Both the position numbers and the translations under genes were made by a program. DNA of 64,000 nucleotides from contig NZ_JADNOP010000001.1 of NCBI RefSeq assembly GCF_015557635.1, positions 1-64,000 on the forward strand, written 5' to 3'. Positions 35,352 through 44,384 of this stretch are shown here, piece by piece (positions within the stretch are counted from its first letter, which is position 1; each line of letters starts with the position of its first letter). The notes beneath the pieces were generated by a model. It was not told where the DNA came from, searched no databases, and saw only the letters and a program-made list of their open reading frames with translations. The DNA is from Fusicatenibacter saccharivorans. Its GTDB lineage: Bacteria; Bacillota; Clostridia; Lachnospirales; Lachnospiraceae.

Positions 35352-36531
35352 GCTGAAAAATTATAATTTCCGGCTGGTCATTCTTCTGATTGCCATCAGC
35401 ATTATTGGTGTGTTTCTGATCGGAAGTGCAGACAGTGCAGACCAGAAAAAACAGGCCATCGGAGTCGTATTGGGCGTAGTCATCATGATTATTGTCTCTT
35501 TACTTGACTATAGCTGGCTTCTGAATTTTTACTGGGTTCTTTACATCGGAAATCTGATGATGCTTGGCGTTCTTTATCTCGGCGGTTCTACCGCAAAAAA
35601 CACGTTTGGTGCGACCCGTTGGATTCAGATCGGAAGCTTTCAGTTTCAGCCGACCGAGCTTTCAAAAATCTTTCTGATCATGTTTTTTGCGATGTTTCTG
35701 ATGAAGCATGAAGAAGATCTGAATACGGCGAAAACCATTTTTACCGCGATCGGGCTTCTGATTCCGCCGCTCGTTATGATTTACCGTCAGCCGGATTTGA
35801 AAAATACGATTACGGTCATGGTTCTGTTCTGCTTTATGATGTATGTGGCGGGCTTAAGCTACAAAGTTATCGCCGTTGTTCTGGTTTCCGGTTCAGCACT
35901 GGTACTTGCGCTTCTGCTTGTCATTACGCAGGTGAATTTCCAGCTTCCGGCGGCTCTTGACAAGACGATTGGTTATCAGCTTGGGCGAATTCAGGACTGG
36001 TTAAGCGATGATGCCGACAACGCCGACGGCCGTCTCCAGCAGCAGAATTCCATTACAGCCATCGGTTCCGGAAAGCTGACCGGAAAAGGACTCAACAACA
36101 ATAAAGTTTCTTCCGCAAATAAGGGAAATTTCGTTTCCCAGAACCATAATGACTTTATTTTTGCAGTGGCAGGAGAGGAACTTGGTTTCTTTGGATGCTG
36201 CGGAATCATCCTGCTCCTGTTCCTGATTCTCGTCGAATGCATCCGGACTTCCCGGAAAGCAAAAGATCTGTCAGGAACGTTGATCTGCTGCGGTATGGCA
36301 GGACTCATTGCCTTTCAGAGCTTTCTGAATATCAGTGTTGCAACCGGAATCCTGCCGAACACCGGTACACCGCTTCCGTTCGTCAGCTATGGACTGACCT
36401 CCCTTGTAACACTTTACATCGGAATGGGGCTTGTCCTGAATGTCGGACTGCAGAACCGGGATTTTGTAACCAGAAACTATGAATTACTAAGGAGGAAAAC
36501 CATCAATGAACATCGGATTGATCGCGCATGA
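35335..36531 (+). CDS. rodA: SEDS-family peptidoglycan glycosyltransferase RodA/FtsW
   Basis: SEDS proteins polymerise lipid II. The 398-residue protein has about 10 membrane helices and conserved motifs GATRWIQIGSFQFQPTELSKI, YRQPDLKNT, GKGLNNNK, NHNDFIFAVAGEELGF and the C-terminal TGTPLPFVSYGLTSL. Linkage to mreBCD and the class B PBP favours RodA over FtsW. It overlaps minE upstream and mgsA downstream by 26 bp. Confidence 0.94.
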   Translation: MLRRYKLKNYNFRLVILLIAISIIGVFLIGSADSADQKKQAIGVVLGVVIMIIVSLLDYSWLLNFYWVLYIGNLMMLGVLYLGGSTAKNTFGATRWIQIGSFQFQPTELSKIFLIMFFAMFLMKHEEDLNTAKTIFTAIGLLIPPLVMIYRQPDLKNTITVMVLFCFMMYVAGLSYKVIAVVLVSGSALVLALLLVITQVNFQLPAALDKTIGYQLGRIQDWLSDDADNADGRLQQQNSITAIGSGKLTGKGLNNNKVSSANKGNFVSQNHNDFIFAVAGEELGFFGCCGIILLLFLILVECIRTSRKAKDLSGTLICCGMAGLIAFQSFLNISVATGILPNTGTPLPFVSYGLTSLVTLYIGMGLVLNVGLQNRDFVTRNYELLRRKTINEHRIDRA

Positions 36532-36910
36532 TGCAAAAAAAACGCTGCTTCAGAACTTGTGTATCGCCTACCGCTCGGTACTTGCCAAGCATACTCTTTA
36601 CGCAACCGGAACTTCCGGCCGTCTGGTAGAAGAGGCAACCGGACTTAACGTCCGCAAATATCTGGCTGGACACGTTGGAGGCGTTCAGCAGATGGGTTCT
36701 CAGATTGAACAGAATGATCTGGATCTTGTGATTTTCCTGCGGGATCCGGAACAGCCGAAACAGCATGAGCCGGATGTCCATCGGATTATCCGTCTCTGCG
36801 ACGTACACAGCATTCCGCTTGCCACCAATCTTGCAACGGCAGAAATGCTGATCAAATCATTAGACAGAGGAGAAATGGACTGGCGTGAAATCTACCGGAG
36901 AAACGACTAA
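36506..36910 (+). CDS. mgsA: Methylglyoxal synthase
   Basis: MgsA converts dihydroxyacetone phosphate to methylglyoxal and phosphate, a bypass of lower glycolysis when phosphate is short. The 134-residue protein has IGLIAHDAKK, the phosphate site TGTSGRL, and GGVQQMGSQI...LDLVIFLRDP with the catalytic Asp. Its length is close to the family norm (about 130-150). It overlaps rodA and the next gene by 26 bp each, a packing often seen in Clostridia. Confidence 0.96.
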   Translation: MNIGLIAHDAKKTLLQNLCIAYRSVLAKHTLYATGTSGRLVEEATGLNVRKYLAGHVGGVQQMGSQIEQNDLDLVIFLRDPEQPKQHEPDVHRIIRLCDVHSIPLATNLATAEMLIKSLDRGEMDWREIYRRND

Positions 36911-37970
36911 TACTACAGAAAAAGAACAGAAACTGCCTGTAACGGAGAAAAACGGGACTGCTCCGGAAAAAACCGAACATATTTTAAACCGCCTGATCAT
37001 CGGCGCGGGTGTCTGTGTTGCTGTTATTGCGGTTCTGATCGGTGTGAAACTGTACCGTCAGGACCGCCAGATGGACATTACAGAGCCGTTTGCGCGAAGT
37101 ATGGTGCTCGCCTCCGATCCGCTTTCGGCAGAAAAACGGTTTCAGGCTGAAACGCTCTCTGCCGATCTCTGTGTCGGTGAGACGAGCGTACCGCTGAATG
37201 ATATCTCGTTTTCTTCACAGGTAAAGGCCGGACTGTTTGATCTGGATCACAAAAAAGTATTGTTCGCGCAGAATATGTATGATCAGATCTACCCAGCCAG
37301 CATCACGAAGATCATGACGGCTCTCCTTGCCATGGAATACAACCAGCCGGATACGCAGGTAACGATCACAGAAGAGGATCTTGCGCTGGAAGATGGATCC
37401 CAGATGAGTGGACTGGCCGTGGGCGATACGGTAACGATGGATCAGCTTTTCCATGCATTGTTGATTTATTCTGCCAACGATGCTGCTATGGCGATTGCCC
37501 GCCAGGTAGGCGGAAGTGTAGAGAATTTCGTTCAGATGATGAACGATAAGGCAGCTTCCCTTGCCATGACCGGTACGCATTTTGCAAACCCGCACGGTCT
37601 TCACAATGAGAATCATTACACTACTGCATATGATGTTTATCTGATGCTGTATGCTGCCTATCAGCATACGGAATTCCAGAATACGATGTCAATGTCTTCC
37701 TACACGCTGAACATGACGCATGCGGACGGTACGGCGGGAACGATCTATTTAAGCTCCACGGACAAATATCTGACCGGAGAGAAAAACGCACCGGAAAATG
37801 TGACGGTGCTCGGCGGAAAAACCGGAACGACCGATGAGGCCGGTTCCTGCCTGGCACTGGTATCCCAGAATGCATACGGAGAACCGTTTATCTCTGTCAT
37901 TCTTCATGCATCAACAAAAGTGGAACTGTACGAGGACATGAACACTCTTCTTTCCAATATCAACTCCTGA
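36885..37970 (+). CDS. D-alanyl-D-alanine carboxypeptidase (DacA/PBP5-like), N-terminally anchored
   Basis: A 361-residue serine peptidase of the S11 family that trims the terminal D-Ala of peptidoglycan stems. The catalytic set is Ser139-x-x-Lys142 (PASITKIM), Ser196-x-Asn (SAN) and Lys312-Thr-Gly (GGKTGTTDEAG). In place of a cleavable signal it has a polar 35-residue cytoplasmic tail and one membrane helix (about 37-57). The GTG start is chosen because the first in-frame ATG is beyond the helix and GAGGAG lies upstream. The C-terminal beta domain of PBP5 is absent. Confidence 0.92.
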   Translation: MKSTGETTNTTEKEQKLPVTEKNGTAPEKTEHILNRLIIGAGVCVAVIAVLIGVKLYRQDRQMDITEPFARSMVLASDPLSAEKRFQAETLSADLCVGETSVPLNDISFSSQVKAGLFDLDHKKVLFAQNMYDQIYPASITKIMTALLAMEYNQPDTQVTITEEDLALEDGSQMSGLAVGDTVTMDQLFHALLIYSANDAAMAIARQVGGSVENFVQMMNDKAASLAMTGTHFANPHGLHNENHYTTAYDVYLMLYAAYQHTEFQNTMSMSSYTLNMTHADGTAGTIYLSSTDKYLTGEKNAPENVTVLGGKTGTTDEAGSCLALVSQNAYGEPFISVILHASTKVELYEDMNTLLSNINS

Positions 37971-37983
37971 CGTAATCTTTTTG

Positions 37984-38025
37984 CAATCCCCCGGACGGCG
38001 TTTTTTCTGCCTATCCGGGAGATTG
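37984..38025 (+). terminator. Possible terminator after the carboxypeptidase gene
   Basis: CAATCCCCCGGA pairs with TCCGGGAGATTG apart from one C/A mismatch. A T run sits in the loop rather than after the stem, so termination efficiency is doubtful. Confidence 0.45.
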
Positions 38026-38099
38026 TCGTATCCGTTTAGAAAAACAGAGCTCCTTTCCCTGCGAATTAGAAGATTTTTCAGAATTTTTTCATTTTACCA

Positions 38100-38128
38100 T
38101 TGAAAACGTTGGTGAATTGTACTATAAT
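38100..38128 (+). promoter_or_regulatory. Strong promoter of the small P-loop gene
   Basis: TTGAAA (38100-38105), exactly 17 bases, TATAAT (38123-38128), about 64 bases before the ATG. Confidence 0.8.
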
Positions 38129-38191
38129 TAAACCATGAACTTAAAGGTTTTTGGTGAAAATATCTTATTCTAATCTAAGGAGGAAACTGCT

Positions 38192-38611
38192 ATGGTTCAA
38201 TTAATTGTAGGCAAGAAGGGAAAAGGCAAAACAAAACAGCTGTTAGACAAAGTAAATGCAGAGGTAAAAACCGCAAACGGAAATATCGTGTATATTGACA
38301 AGAGCACAAAGCACATGTTTGAATTAAACAACAAAGTACGTCTGATTTCCGCAACCGACTATCCTCTGAAAAACAGTGATGAATTTATCGGATTTATCTG
38401 CGGTATCGTTTCTCAGGACCACGATCTCGCAAGCGTTTATCTCGACAGCTTCCTGAAAGTAGCAAAACTGGAAGGAGAGGACATCACAGATTGTGTTGAA
38501 CAGCTGGAAGGCATTGGCAAGCAGTATAACATTACCTTCGTATTAAGTGTCTCCATGGATAAGGAAGAGCTTCCGGAAGGCATGCAGGATAAGATTATCG
38601 TTGCACTGTAA
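38192..38611 (+). CDS. Small P-loop protein of unknown function
   Basis: A 139-residue soluble protein beginning with a Walker A-like motif, GKKGKGKT (residues 7-14), followed by helix KQLLDKVNAEV and the strand NIVYIDKS. A likely Walker B-like strand appears late (YNITFVLSVSMD). No family beyond a P-loop NTPase fold can be named. It is monocistronic with its own strong promoter, AAGGAGG ribosome site and terminator, which argues for high constitutive expression. It sits between cell-wall and SepF division genes, but that does not establish a role. Confidence 0.8.
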   Translation: MVQLIVGKKGKGKTKQLLDKVNAEVKTANGNIVYIDKSTKHMFELNNKVRLISATDYPLKNSDEFIGFICGIVSQDHDLASVYLDSFLKVAKLEGEDITDCVEQLEGIGKQYNITFVLSVSMDKEELPEGMQDKIIVAL

Positions 38612-38649
38612 CCGAAACTGTATTATAATAATTGCATAGCGACAAAACC

Positions 38650-38680
38650 AAAGGACGGCGCTTACGGCACCGTCCTTTTA
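38650..38680 (+). terminator. Terminator of the P-loop gene
   Basis: AAAGGACGG (38650-38658) pairs with CCGTCCTTT (38670-38678), followed by a short T tract. Confidence 0.85.
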
Positions 38681-38714
38681 GCGCATGGATTAAACAATAA
38701 AAGGAGCATACATT

Positions 38715-40100
38715 TTGTCTAAGCAGAAAAAGAACAGCCGCCGGCATTCGAGAATCCGTTTCCCTTTTCCGGCGTTGAATATTGGAAATATCATCTTTGG
38801 AGCCCTTTTTTTCTATATGGCAGTTTCACTTTTCTTTTACCTGACCGCCGATCATATCAAATCTTTTCAGGTTGTGCAGGGAACTTTATCCCGGAATGAT
38901 ACCTATACCGCATTCGCCATGCGGACAGAGAGCGTGCAGCTTTCCTCCGGCAGCGGATATGTTCAGTTCTATACCCCAAATGCATCGAAAATCAGCCGCG
39001 GAAGCGCTGTTTATGGGATTTCCGCAACAGAAAATGTCGATACCTCTGGTATTGCGGCAGATGCGGCAACGAGAACGTCGCTTCGTTCCTCGCTCGCACG
39101 TTTTTCTTCTGATTATGATTCCAGTTCCTTTTCCGGCATTTATCAGCTGAAAACAGAACTTTCCGCAAAGCTGCTTGCCGCTGCCGCTGAAAACGGAGAT
39201 TCCTCATCACAGACAATATTTTATGCAGATCAGGACGGTGTTGTCGTCTACGGCAGTGATGGATATGAAAGCTATACGGAGGACAGCCTTACGCCGGAGC
39301 TTTTCTCTACGAAAGCCTCTGTGGTTTCCTTTGATTCCGGCGCGCAGACGGAGCCTGGAAATGCAGTATACCGTCTGGTGACAGATGAGCAGTGGGAAAT
39401 TGCCGTTCCGGTGACGAATAAGCAGGTCGTTACACTTTCCAATTTCAGTACGATAAAAGTTAAATTTCTGAAAGACGGAAAAACACAGACGGGAACGCTG
39501 AATCTAAAGTCCATTAACGATCAGAACTATGCTGTCATTTCGTTTACAAGCGGGATGATCCGTTATGCGGAAGACCGTTTTCTTTCAATAGAGCTGGTCA
39601 CAAACACTGGAAGCGGACTGAAAATTCCAAATACTGCCATCACGGAAAAAGATTTCTATAAAATCCCGGCGCAGATGCTCGTACAGGGCGGAGACAGCAA
39701 TTCTTCCGGTTTCCTGCGGGAAAAGACCGATAAAAAAGGAAATGTCATGCTGGATGATAACGGACAGCCGGTGACAGAATTTGTAAACGCCACGATCTAT
39801 GAGCAGGTCAATGATGAAAATGATAATCCGGTCGAATATTACGTCGACATGGCCGCTTTTAATGATGGAGATATACTTCGTGCACAGGATTCCGCCACAA
39901 CGTATCAGATTGGAGAAACGGTTCCGCTGCAGGGTGTTTACTGCATCAACAAAGGATATGCTGTATTCCGCAAAATTCAGATCGTCGATCAGAATGCGGA
40001 GTATTCTATCATAAAAAAACAAACGCAATACGGCATTTCGCAGTATGATTATATTGTGGAAAATGCATCCACCGTCAGTGAAGAAGATATTGTGCATTAA
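38715..40100 (+). CDS. Membrane-anchored HlyD-like protein of the division cluster
   Basis: A 461-residue protein with a basic cytoplasmic N-terminus (KQKKNSRRHSRIR), one membrane helix (about 24-48) and a large extracytoplasmic part. The beta-barrel strands resemble HlyD/membrane-fusion adaptors: a split biotinyl-lipoyl-like region (VQLSSGSGYVQFY and YADQDGVVVYGSDG) and a C-terminal HlyD-like beta domain (LKIPNTAIT, VPLQGVYCINKGYAVFRKI). No partner pump is encoded nearby. It starts with TTG after AGGAG and precedes yggS and sepF, suggesting an envelope or division role. Its function is not established. Confidence 0.7.
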   Translation: MSKQKKNSRRHSRIRFPFPALNIGNIIFGALFFYMAVSLFFYLTADHIKSFQVVQGTLSRNDTYTAFAMRTESVQLSSGSGYVQFYTPNASKISRGSAVYGISATENVDTSGIAADAATRTSLRSSLARFSSDYDSSSFSGIYQLKTELSAKLLAAAAENGDSSSQTIFYADQDGVVVYGSDGYESYTEDSLTPELFSTKASVVSFDSGAQTEPGNAVYRLVTDEQWEIAVPVTNKQVVTLSNFSTIKVKFLKDGKTQTGTLNLKSINDQNYAVISFTSGMIRYAEDRFLSIELVTNTGSGLKIPNTAITEKDFYKIPAQMLVQGGDSNSSGFLREKTDKKGNVMLDDNGQPVTEFVNATIYEQVNDENDNPVEYYVDMAAFNDGDILRAQDSATTYQIGETVPLQGVYCINKGYAVFRKIQIVDQNAEYSIIKKQTQYGISQYDYIVENASTVSEEDIVH

Positions 40101-40120
40101 ATACTGGAGGTTAGAAAGAT

Positions 40121-40816
40121 ATGCTGAAAGAGAACTATGAAGAAGTCCAGAAGAAAATTACAGAAGCCTGCAAAAGAGCCGGACGGAACCGGGAGGAAGT
40201 TACCCTGATTGCGGTCAGCAAGACAAAACCGGTCGAAATGCTTTCCGAAATCTATGATCTTGGCGAACGCAATTTCGGTGAAAACAAAGTGCAGGAGCTG
40301 ACAGAAAAAGAGGAAGTGCTGCCAAAGGATATCCACTGGCACATGATCGGTCATCTGCAGCGGAATAAAGTAAAATACATTGCAGGAAAAGTTGCCCTGA
40401 TTCATTCTGTCGATTCTCTTCGTCTGGCAAAAACGATCAGTGAGGAAGCGGTAAAGCACAACTGCGAAATCCCGATCCTGATCGAGGTAAACGTTGCCGG
40501 CGAGGAAAGCAAGTTTGGTGTCTCCGTAGAGGAAACCCTTCCATTGATTGAAGAAATCGCAAAACTTCCGGCAATTCATGTGGAGGGACTTATGACCATT
40601 GCACCGTATGTGGAAGATCCAGAAGAAAATCGTCCGGTTTTTCGCAAATTAAAGGAATTAAGTGTTGACATTGCCGCCAAAAACATTAATAATGTACGTA
40701 TGGCCATTTTGAGCATGGGCATGACCGGCGATTACGAAGTAGCAGTAGAAGAAGGCGCCACTTTAGTACGGGTTGGAACCGGAGTCTTTGGCGAACGGGA
40801 TTACAGTAAAAGATAA
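40121..40816 (+). CDS. YggS/PLPBP-family PLP homeostasis protein
   Basis: A 231-residue single-domain fold-type III PLP-binding protein with no known enzyme activity that buffers PLP and affects amino acid pools. The PLP lysine lies in LIAVSKTKPVEML (about Lys36), with GENKVQEL, HMIGHLQRNKVK, and the C-terminal phosphate contacts SMGMTGDYEVAVEEGATLVRVGTGVFGER. GGAGG lies about 9 bases before the ATG. It is followed by sepF, the order known from Bacillus (ylmE-sepF). Confidence 0.95.
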   Translation: MLKENYEEVQKKITEACKRAGRNREEVTLIAVSKTKPVEMLSEIYDLGERNFGENKVQELTEKEEVLPKDIHWHMIGHLQRNKVKYIAGKVALIHSVDSLRLAKTISEEAVKHNCEIPILIEVNVAGEESKFGVSVEETLPLIEEIAKLPAIHVEGLMTIAPYVEDPEENRPVFRKLKELSVDIAAKNINNVRMAILSMGMTGDYEVAVEEGATLVRVGTGVFGERDYSKR

Positions 40817-40905
40817 CAGGAAGCCTTTCCAAGAAGAGTGACCCCGCGCATTCTGCACGGCTGTCTGGCCAAATGCCACAGGACTAAAAATAGGAGAGTA
40901 TAAGA

Positions 40906-41517
40906 ATGAGTGTTTTAGACAAATTTCTGGATGCCATCCGGCTGAACGACGATTACGAGGAAGAGGATGCTGATTCGGATAGCTTCTTCGATGAAGAAGA
41001 CGATGATATAGAAGAAAAACCAAAGAAACGTTTCTTCCGTAAACTGGAGAACGAGGATGAGGACGAAGAGGAAGAGCCGCAGGCGAAACCGGTTCACACT
41101 GCACCGCGTAAACAGCCGGCGCCAAAGACCACCGCTTCAAGCCAGGCTGCTGCTGCACGAGCTCCAAAGCCAGCTGCTCCGGTTTCCTCGAAAGTTACTC
41201 CAATGAGAAAGAAAGCAGGTGCATTAAATATGGAAGTATGCGTCATCAAACCGGCTTCCATGGAGGATACCCGTGAAATCGCGGATACGCTTCTGGCCGG
41301 ATGTACCGTTGTCCTTAACTTAGAAGGCATTGATGTGGATATTGCCCAGAGAATCATTGATTTCTGCTGTGGTGCATGCTACTGCATGAGCGGAAGTCTG
41401 CAGAAAGTTTCCAGCTATATTTTCATCCTGACACCGTCCAGCGTAGAAATTTCCGGCGACATCCAGGATATCTTAAGCGGAGCTTTTGATCTTCCAAATA
41501 TCCGTACCGATTATTAA
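40906..41517 (+). CDS. sepF: Cell division protein SepF
   Basis: SepF anchors FtsZ to the membrane in Gram-positives. The 203-residue chain starts with a short amphipathic membrane-binding helix (MSVLDKFLDAIRL), followed by a long acidic and Pro/Ala-rich linker (about 14-100). The compact SepF domain (about 108-200) reads VCVIKPASMEDTREIADTLLAGCTVVLNLEGIDVDIAQRIIDFCCGACY, with conserved Gly for dimerisation. The linker is longer than in Bacillus. It is followed by a terminator. Confidence 0.94.
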   Translation: MSVLDKFLDAIRLNDDYEEEDADSDSFFDEEDDDIEEKPKKRFFRKLENEDEDEEEEPQAKPVHTAPRKQPAPKTTASSQAAAARAPKPAAPVSSKVTPMRKKAGALNMEVCVIKPASMEDTREIADTLLAGCTVVLNLEGIDVDIAQRIIDFCCGACYCMSGSLQKVSSYIFILTPSSVEISGDIQDILSGAFDLPNIRTDY

Positions 41518-41587
41518 AGAAAATTATCTTTGCAGTAAATTAAAATGGATCCACTGGATCAATTATTGATTTGCTTAGTAACAAAGG

Positions 41588-41621
41588 AAAAGCATCAGAT
41601 GCAGGATTCTGATGCTTTTTT
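41588..41621 (+). terminator. Terminator of the yggS-sepF operon
   Basis: AAAAGCATCAGA (41588-41599) pairs with TCTGATGCTTTT (41608-41619), and the T run follows. Confidence 0.9.
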
Positions 41622-41650
41622 CATGAAAGAACATACAGGAGGCATAATTT

Positions 41651-42763
41651 ATGAAAACACTTACCGTTAAAAGAGAAGGCACATCTACTGAATTTTCTTA
41701 TGAAATTGTCTGGGACGGCAGCTACGAACGCCTCGCCGGCTGTGTGGAGAACTTAAAACTCCCTGCAAAAAAGGCCTGCATTGTCACAGACAGCACGGTT
41801 TCAGAACTGTATCTGGAAGAGGTAAAAAATGTACTGTCCCCGCTGTTTGAGACCGTAACCGCATTTGTTTTCCCGGCTGGTGAAGCAAGCAAAAATCTGG
41901 ATACCGTCAAAGATCTGTACACGCATCTGATTGAAAACCACTTTGAGAGAAAAGACATTTTATTCGCACTCGGCGGCGGTGTCGTTGGGGATCTGACCGG
42001 CTATGCGGCGGCAACGTATCTGCGCGGCATTGATTTCATCCAGCTTCCGACGACACTGCTTGCACAGGTAGATTCCAGCGTTGGAGGAAAAACGGGCGTC
42101 GATTTCGACCAGTACAAAAATATGGTCGGTGCATTCCATCATCCACGTCTTGTCTATATGAATATGGCAACCTTAAAATCCCTGAACGGAGAACAGTTTG
42201 CCTGCGGTATGGGAGAAGTCCTGAAAACAGGTCTGATCCGCGATGAAAAATTCTACATCTGGACCATCAATCACATGTCTGAGATCGAAGAGCGGATTGA
42301 GCCGGTATTAACGAAAATGATCCAGAAATGCTGCGATATCAAACGCCAGGTTGTAGAAAATGACCCAACAGAACAGGGAGAGCGTGCCGTTTTAAATCTT
42401 GGCCATACGATCGGTCATGCCATTGAAAAGCTCAAAAACTTCGAACTGCTCCATGGCCAGTGCGTTGCACTTGGAACCGTTGCTGCTGCCTATATTTCCT
42501 ACAAGAGAAGTTATCTCTCCGATGAAGAGTTTTACGAGATTCGTGATATGAACGTCGGTTTCTATCTGCCAATCACCGTGGACGGCCTGAAATCGGAAGA
42601 TATTCTGGCTGCAACAAAATCGGACAAGAAAATGGAACAGGGTACGATCAAATTCATCCTTCTGGAGTCTGTCGGCCATGCTGTGGTGGACCGCACGGTT
42701 ACAGATGAAGAAATGCTGGAAGCTATCAATTCTATTAATGGAGATCTGATCGATGAAGAGTAA
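41651..42763 (+). CDS. aroB: 3-dehydroquinate synthase
   Basis: AroB converts DAHP to 3-dehydroquinate, the second step of the shikimate pathway. The 370-residue enzyme has FPAGEASKNLDTV, the NAD-binding ALGGGVVGDLTGYAAATYLRG and metal ligands in the Glu of GEVLKTGLI and His of NLGHTIGHAIE and HGQCVALG. AGGAGG precedes the ATG. It lies outside other aro genes and overlaps lspA by 11 bp, so it is transcribed with lspA and the pseudouridine synthase gene. Confidence 0.96.
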   Translation: MKTLTVKREGTSTEFSYEIVWDGSYERLAGCVENLKLPAKKACIVTDSTVSELYLEEVKNVLSPLFETVTAFVFPAGEASKNLDTVKDLYTHLIENHFERKDILFALGGGVVGDLTGYAAATYLRGIDFIQLPTTLLAQVDSSVGGKTGVDFDQYKNMVGAFHHPRLVYMNMATLKSLNGEQFACGMGEVLKTGLIRDEKFYIWTINHMSEIEERIEPVLTKMIQKCCDIKRQVVENDPTEQGERAVLNLGHTIGHAIEKLKNFELLHGQCVALGTVAAAYISYKRSYLSDEEFYEIRDMNVGFYLPITVDGLKSEDILAATKSDKKMEQGTIKFILLESVGHAVVDRTVTDEEMLEAINSINGDLIDEE

Positions 42764-43289
42764 AAAACTTTCTCCGCTGGCCGTTTATCTGGTTTGCGCG
42801 GCAGCGATTGTCCTTCTGCTTGCAGCAGATCAGTATACAAAATCACTGGCAGTGCAGTATCTGAAGGACCAGCCGTCGATCGAGCTCATTCCAGGGGTTT
42901 TGGAGCTGTTTTATCTGGAAAACCGCGGTATGGCATTCGGACTTCTGCAGGATCAGTACTGGCTGTTTGCTATGATGACGGTATTGTTTCTGATCGTCAT
43001 GGTGATCGTCTTTTACAAGCTTCCAAAGACACGCCGCTTTTTACCGCTTTTTGCCGTGCTGACTGTTCTGACGGCTGGTGCGGTCGGAAATTTTTACGAT
43101 CGTTTTCTGAATCACTATGTCGTTGATTTCATCTACGTTTCGCTGATCAACTTTCCGGTTTTTAACGTAGCTGATATTTATGTCACCGTATCGGTCGCTG
43201 TCTTTTTACTGCTGTATCTGTTGTACTACAAGGACGAAGACTTCGCATTTCTGCATAAAAACGCCAAAAAGGAGGAGTCCGATGGCTGA
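42753..43289 (+). CDS. lspA: Lipoprotein signal peptidase (signal peptidase II)
   Basis: LspA cleaves prolipoproteins after diacylglyceryl transfer at the lipobox cysteine. The 178-residue protein has four membrane helices, the family motif DQYTKSLAV, and the two catalytic aspartates in GNFYDRF and FNVADIYV. The two lipoproteins encoded at 16.4-17.9 kb are predicted substrates. The start lies inside the aroB end and the stop overlaps the next gene by 8 bp. Confidence 0.95.
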   Translation: MKSKKLSPLAVYLVCAAAIVLLLAADQYTKSLAVQYLKDQPSIELIPGVLELFYLENRGMAFGLLQDQYWLFAMMTVLFLIVMVIVFYKLPKTRRFLPLFAVLTVLTAGAVGNFYDRFLNHYVVDFIYVSLINFPVFNVADIYVTVSVAVFLLLYLLYYKDEDFAFLHKNAKKEESDG

Positions 43290-44211
43290 AGAAGAACGGA
43301 TTTTGGAAGTTACACCGGATTTTGACGGAAAACGGATTGATCAGTGCCTGGCCGCATCTTTTTCGGACTGTTCCCGTTCTTTTCTGCAGAAGCTTTTAAA
43401 AGACGGAAAGGTTTCGATCAACGGAAAAACGCAGAAAGCAAGCAGTAAGGTTGCCGCCGGTGATGCCGTTCTGGTGCTTCTGCCGGAACCGGAAGAACTG
43501 AACGTGGAGCCAGAAAACATTCCGCTTGATATTCTGTACGAGGATGATGATCTTCTGGTCGTCAATAAGCCCAAGGGGATGGTCGTACATCCGGCGGCAG
43601 GCCACAGCAGCGGAACACTGGTCAATGCGGTTCTGTATCACTGCCGCGGAAATCTCTCCGGCATCAACGGCGTTCTGCGCCCCGGAATCGTCCACAGAAT
43701 CGATATGGACACAACGGGTGCCCTGGTTATCTGTAAGAGCGATTTCGCCCACCAGAGCCTCGCAGAACAGCTCTCTGTACATTCCATTACCCGAAAGTAC
43801 CGGGCAATTGTCCATGGGAATCTGAAAGAGGACGAGGGAACCGTGCGCGGTGCAATCGGCCGCCATCCGACAGACCGGAAAAAGATGGCGATTAATGAAC
43901 GGAACGGAAAACCGGCGGTCACACATTACCGTGTGCTGGAACGCTTTGGAAATTATACGTATATTGAATGCCAGCTGGAAACCGGCCGGACGCATCAGAT
44001 CCGTGTCCATATGGCAAGTATCGGGCATCCGCTGCTTGGCGATGCGGTTTATGGCCCGAAGAAATGCCCGGTGAAAAACCTGCAGGGACAGACGCTGCAT
44101 GCGATGGTACTTGGATTTATCCATCCACGGACCGGTGCCTATATGGAGTTTGAGGCGCCGATTCCGGAATATTTTTCCAATCTGTTGCTGCAGTTTCGAA
44201 AAAATGTCTGA
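43282..44211 (+). CDS. RluA-family pseudouridine synthase (RluD-like)
   Basis: A 309-residue enzyme with an N-terminal S4 RNA-binding domain (about 15-75) and RluA catalytic domain. The catalytic Asp141 lies in GIVHRIDMDTTGAL, with Met where the family usually has Lys. NKPKGMVVHPAAGH and the RTHQIRVHMA motif are intact. It is likely to act on 23S rRNA, though the exact uridines cannot be assigned. AAGGAGG precedes the ATG at 43282; a longer frame start lies inside lspA and is rejected. The position after lspA is the conserved Firmicutes order. Confidence 0.93.
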   Translation: MAEEERILEVTPDFDGKRIDQCLAASFSDCSRSFLQKLLKDGKVSINGKTQKASSKVAAGDAVLVLLPEPEELNVEPENIPLDILYEDDDLLVVNKPKGMVVHPAAGHSSGTLVNAVLYHCRGNLSGINGVLRPGIVHRIDMDTTGALVICKSDFAHQSLAEQLSVHSITRKYRAIVHGNLKEDEGTVRGAIGRHPTDRKKMAINERNGKPAVTHYRVLERFGNYTYIECQLETGRTHQIRVHMASIGHPLLGDAVYGPKKCPVKNLQGQTLHAMVLGFIHPRTGAYMEFEAPIPEYFSNLLLQFRKNV

Positions 44212-44279
44212 AACCGCTTAAAAAGAATGATATTTTAAAAAGTATATAGTTAATTTGTATAAGTTTTATCAAAATGTTC

Positions 44280-44308
44280 TGTACTTTCTGTGAATTCTGT
44301 AGTATACT
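44280..44308 (+). promoter_or_regulatory. Possible promoter of the cytidylate-kinase-like gene
   Basis: TATACT (44303-44308) with a weak TGTACT 17 bases upstream. Confidence 0.4.
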
Positions 44309-44384
44309 GGATGTAACGAAAAAACGCGAGTTACTACATCTGTGAAAGCAGATTATTGTGACGGAATGGAAAGGAGCGGATTAT

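Noticed and set aside
43180-43281. Upstream extension of the RluD-like gene
   Set aside because: It lies inside lspA; AAGGAGG points to the ATG at 43282.
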